Program-made: the position numbers and the translations under genes
NCBI GenBank assembly: GCA_002690445.1
Contig: NZER01000008.1
Span: 19,490 to 83,489 of the forward strand
Source of the DNA: Candidatus Pacearchaeota archaeon
GTDB lineage: Archaea; Nanoarchaeota; Nanoarchaeia; Pacearchaeales; GW2011-AR1
DNA: 64,000 nt
Reading direction: 5' to 3'
Notes under the pieces: model-generated
The model's input: only the letters and a program-made list of their open reading frames with translations
The model's database searches: none
What the model was told of the DNA's origin: nothing
Shown: piece by piece, positions 61,258 through 64,000 of the stretch
How positions within the stretch are numbered: the stretch's first letter is position 1
Layout of the letters: every line of letters starts with the position of its first letter

Positions 61258-64000
61258 GTGAAGTTTGCTCATATTAGCGACACGCACATTAAAAATTTAA
61301 AATATCATTACGAATATCGAGTCATCTTTGAACAGCTATATGAAAAGCTGCGTGAAGAAAAAGTCGATTATATTATTCACTGTGGAGACGTTGCACATAC
61401 TAAGACGCAAATCTCCCCAGAGTACGTGGACATGTGCTCGCAACTTTTTGAGAATCTTGCGAACATTGCGCCAACGTATGTGATTTTAGGTAATCATGAC
61501 GGCAACTTAAAGAACAGCAGCCGTCAAGATGCTTTGACACCAATTTTTAATGCACTGGACCACGCCAATCTTCACCTACTGAAACAATCGGGAGAGACCA
61601 TCATCAACGATGATGTGTGCCTGAATGTTCTTTCGGTGTTTGATCGGGATAATTGGATCAAGCCGACTAATTCAGATAAGATCAACATCGCTCTTTATCA
61701 CGGTTCAATCAGTAACTGCAAGACAGATATTGGTTGGGTCATGCTGAACGGCGAAGATACGATGGAGATTTTTGATGGATTTGATTTCGCTATGCTTGGT
61801 GACATTCATCGTCGTCAAATTCTTGACGATGCTGGGCGCATTTGGTATGCAGGCTCAACCGTCCAACAGAATCACGGAGAGACAAACGACAAGGGTATTC
61901 TTATTTGGGATATCCAGTCAAAGACTGACTGGGACGTCGAGCCGTTTGTGTTCAAGAATCCAAAGCCGTTCATCACTCTGGAACTCACGCCGAAAGGTCG
62001 CATGCCCAAGGGAGCGAATGTCCCGGAGGGCGCGAGACTTCGACTCGTAAGCAACAACAATCTGCCGCTCAATGTTATGAAGCGTGCGATGGACATTGCC
62101 AAGCACCGATTTAAGCCAGAAGTCATAACCTTCCTTAACCGGGCTGCCGGTGATCGCGGCGATGTGTCAGAGATAACCGACACACTCAAGACAGAAAACC
62201 TTCGTGACGTCAACATTCAAGAAGAGTTGATGGACGAGTATCTTAAGGATTTCCAAGTCGATTCCTCGACAATGGAGAAGGTTTACGAACTCAATCGCAA
62301 ATACAAGAAGGTGGTCGAGGACAGCGAAGACATATCTCGAAATGTCAATTGGAAGCTTGTAAACTTTGAATTTGACAACCTATTTAATTATGGAGAAAGT
62401 AACAGTGTATCATTTGATGAACTTAATGGGATTACAGGGATCTTTGGAAAGAACTTTTCTGGGAAGAGTTCTATTATTGACGGTGTGTTGTGGACTCTTT
62501 TTAATACAACCTCGAAAAATGAGCGCAAGAATCTCAATGTTATTAACCAGAATAAGGAATCGTGCCGAGGAAAACTAACGATTGGTGTGGGTTATAAAAC
62601 CTATACAATCGAGAGAACGGCGGAGAAATACATTAAGCGCTTAAAGGGCGAAGAGACACTTGAAGCTAAAACTGATTTGAATTTTGAAGTGTATGATCAG
62701 GTTGCCGGCGAGACGATATCATTAAATGGTTTGAGTCGCCCCCTCACAGACGCAAACATTCGTCGCCACTTCGGTGCGTCTGACGATTTCCTAATCTCGT
62801 CGATGGCATCCCAGCACGGAGCTTTGGCTTTTATTGACGAAGGTTCGACGAGACGAAAGGAAATCATTGCAAAGTTTCTTGATCTAGAAATCTTTGAAAA
62901 GAAGTTTAAGTTGGCCAAGGAAGACAGCACCGATCTCAAAGGCGCTCTAAAGCGTCTAGACGCACGCAACTATGATGAGGAAATAGAAGAAGCTGCCGGC
63001 GATCTCAAAACCAAAAGAAGCGAATTAGAAACCCACGAGCACAATTGCGAGGAGTTAAAGATCGAATTGGATCAAACAATTCAAACGTGCGAAGAGTTGA
63101 AAAACAGCATCGACGCAATTCCAGAAGAGGTCATTAACGTTGTTGACACCAAGAGAGAGATTCGCAAGAAGCAAATTCAAATTGCATCCTTGGAAAGCGA
63201 AAATAAACAATACAGCGTAGACCTTAGTGTGAAGAGGGGTATCTCCGAGAAGGTTGAAGAGTACCTGGGCAAGATAAACATTAATGCCCTTTCGGAACAG
63301 CAAGGTGTTATCGATAGCTTACAGAAAGAGAAGGAAGAAAGCGCCGAGGGTGTTGCTGCTTTGTTGCAACAGATAGAAGATATTGAGCGCAAGGCAAAGT
63401 TACTCGACGGGATTCCGTGTGGCACAGATTACCCACAGTGCAAGTTTATTCGCGATGCCAATGTGGCTGTTGCCAATCTTCCACATGTGGAAGAAGAGCA
63501 AAAAGATACACAACTCGCATTCAGTGCTTTGGATAAAAAAATTCAGTCTATGCGCCCAGAATTTATTGCCGGGCAGATTGACAAGCACGAACGCGTAACT
63601 CAAAAGAGAGTATCGATCATTAATGAAGTTGCCGATCTTAATCTTTCTCTAGAAAAGAATCAGGCTTCAATAGAACGATTGGGTTATGAACTAAAAGAAC
63701 TAGAAGACAAAAAGAACGAGTACGAGGAAAACAAGGAAGCTATTGAAAACTTTGAAGAGTTTACAACAGAGCTTGATGCGTGTAATGCCAAACTAGAAAA
63801 GGCTGAGGTCAAATATGAGTTGTGTCACGAACAAACGCTAGCGCTTTATAAGGACGTGGGCTCCATGGAACAAAAGGTAGAAAGCGTCCGAGAACAAAAA
63901 CAAGAGTATGTAGACTTACAGGAGGAATATTCAGCTTATGATCTTTATATGCGTTGCATGCACACATCTGGTATTGCTTACGATATTATTAAACGAAAGC
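61258..64000 (+). CDS. SbcD (gp47)-SbcC (gp46) fusion, 3'-truncated by window edge
   Basis: Continuous reading frame of at least 914 codons, no stop seen, running past the window end. Residues 1-330 are an Mre11/SbcD metallophosphoesterase: D8-T-H10 (SDTHIK), H41-C-G43-D44, G78-N-H-D81, Y147-H148, and G181-D-I-H184. Residues 360-914+ are a Rad50/SbcC ATPase: Walker A GKNFSGKS (397-404), a Q-loop-like region, a coiled coil and a zinc-hook candidate C721-x6-C728 near residue 721. In most bacteria and T4 these are two genes. It is a double-strand-break nuclease/ATPase used in recombination. GTG 61258 is preceded by GGAGG; the rest of SbcC (Walker B, signature) is beyond 64000. Confidence 0.9.
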   Translation, partial: MKFAHISDTHIKNLKYHYEYRVIFEQLYEKLREEKVDYIIHCGDVAHTKTQISPEYVDMCSQLFENLANIAPTYVILGNHDGNLKNSSRQDALTPIFNALDHANLHLLKQSGETIINDDVCLNVLSVFDRDNWIKPTNSDKINIALYHGSISNCKTDIGWVMLNGEDTMEIFDGFDFAMLGDIHRRQILDDAGRIWYAGSTVQQNHGETNDKGILIWDIQSKTDWDVEPFVFKNPKPFITLELTPKGRMPKGANVPEGARLRLVSNNNLPLNVMKRAMDIAKHRFKPEVITFLNRAAGDRGDVSEITDTLKTENLRDVNIQEELMDEYLKDFQVDSSTMEKVYELNRKYKKVVEDSEDISRNVNWKLVNFEFDNLFNYGESNSVSFDELNGITGIFGKNFSGKSSIIDGVLWTLFNTTSKNERKNLNVINQNKESCRGKLTIGVGYKTYTIERTAEKYIKRLKGEETLEAKTDLNFEVYDQVAGETISLNGLSRPLTDANIRRHFGASDDFLISSMASQHGALAFIDEGSTRRKEIIAKFLDLEIFEKKFKLAKEDSTDLKGALKRLDARNYDEEIEEAAGDLKTKRSELETHEHNCEELKIELDQTIQTCEELKNSIDAIPEEVINVVDTKREIRKKQIQIASLESENKQYSVDLSVKRGISEKVEEYLGKININALSEQQGVIDSLQKEKEESAEGVAALLQQIEDIERKAKLLDGIPCGTDYPQCKFIRDANVAVANLPHVEEEQKDTQLAFSALDKKIQSMRPEFIAGQIDKHERVTQKRVSIINEVADLNLSLEKNQASIERLGYELKELEDKKNEYEENKEAIENFEEFTTELDACNAKLEKAEVKYELCHEQTLALYKDVGSMEQKVESVREQKQEYVDLQEEYSAYDLYMRCMHTSGIAYDIIKRK

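Noticed and set aside
61772..62578. + strand frames at 61772 and 62366 inside the SbcD-SbcC gene
   Set aside because: They are out of frame with a continuous, motif-rich reading frame that explains the region.
1..64000. CRISPR arrays, tRNA genes, IS elements or integrase/attachment sites
   Set aside because: No repeat-spacer pattern, cloverleaf-like sequence, transposase or integrase motif was seen in any gap or frame; a dedicated search could still find a divergent tRNA.

Overview
The window is a stretch of a tailed-phage genome (class Caudoviricetes, contractile-tail myovirus type), very likely from a marine or other aquatic phage of a Gram-negative host. The evidence is: every supported gene is on the + strand and tightly packed with ATGA/TAATG stop-start overlaps; there are T4-like baseplate wedge proteins (gp25 and gp6 types), a gp55-like late sigma factor, a T4/DnaG-type primase, a RuvC-type resolvase and a gp47/gp46 (SbcD/SbcC) recombination nuclease. 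The sequence is AT-leaning. No tRNA, rRNA, CRISPR, integrase or transposase was seen. The first and last genes run off the window. There is no gene-free stretch over 300 bases; the longest gap between confident genes is 61090-61257.

Region 1 (1-15555) is a large carbohydrate island of 22 genes. It opens with a heptose module (hldD, split hldE as rfaE2 + rfaE1, a HAD phosphatase). It continues with a GDP-mannose 4,6-dehydratase, a short DegT-type aminotransferase, a dTDP-glucose 4,6-dehydratase, a nucleotide-sugar dehydrogenase lacking its C-terminal domain, a cupin, five probable glycosyltransferases (CgeB-like, GT8-like, two GT9/heptosyltransferase-like, one unassigned), four methyltransferases (two FkbM-type, one sugar C-methyltransferase type, one generic) and three sulfotransferases. 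Together these could build and decorate (methylate, sulfate) a glycan, either on the virion or on the infected cell surface.

Region 2 (15557-17338) holds small conserved phage genes: a 75-aa protein, a zinc-ribbon protein, a one-TM membrane protein, the gp55-like late sigma factor and a small helical protein.

Region 3 (17328-57766) is the tail/baseplate block: a hub-like protein ending in an M15-type peptidase signature, a spike-like protein, a 2462-aa protein, gp25, gp6, a DNRLRE-like protein, a 3740-aa LamG-bearing protein, and ten further virion-type proteins, several of which are paralogues of one another.

Region 4 (57784-64000) is DNA metabolism: RuvC-like resolvase, a small membrane protein, a clear terminator and sigma70-type promoter, primase, three small or medium proteins (two with a shared N-terminal helix that may be a capsid-targeting signal), a possible 39-aa membrane peptide, and finally a continuous reading frame that fuses the SbcD/gp47 nuclease to the SbcC/gp46 ATPase. 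That fusion is the most striking feature seen.
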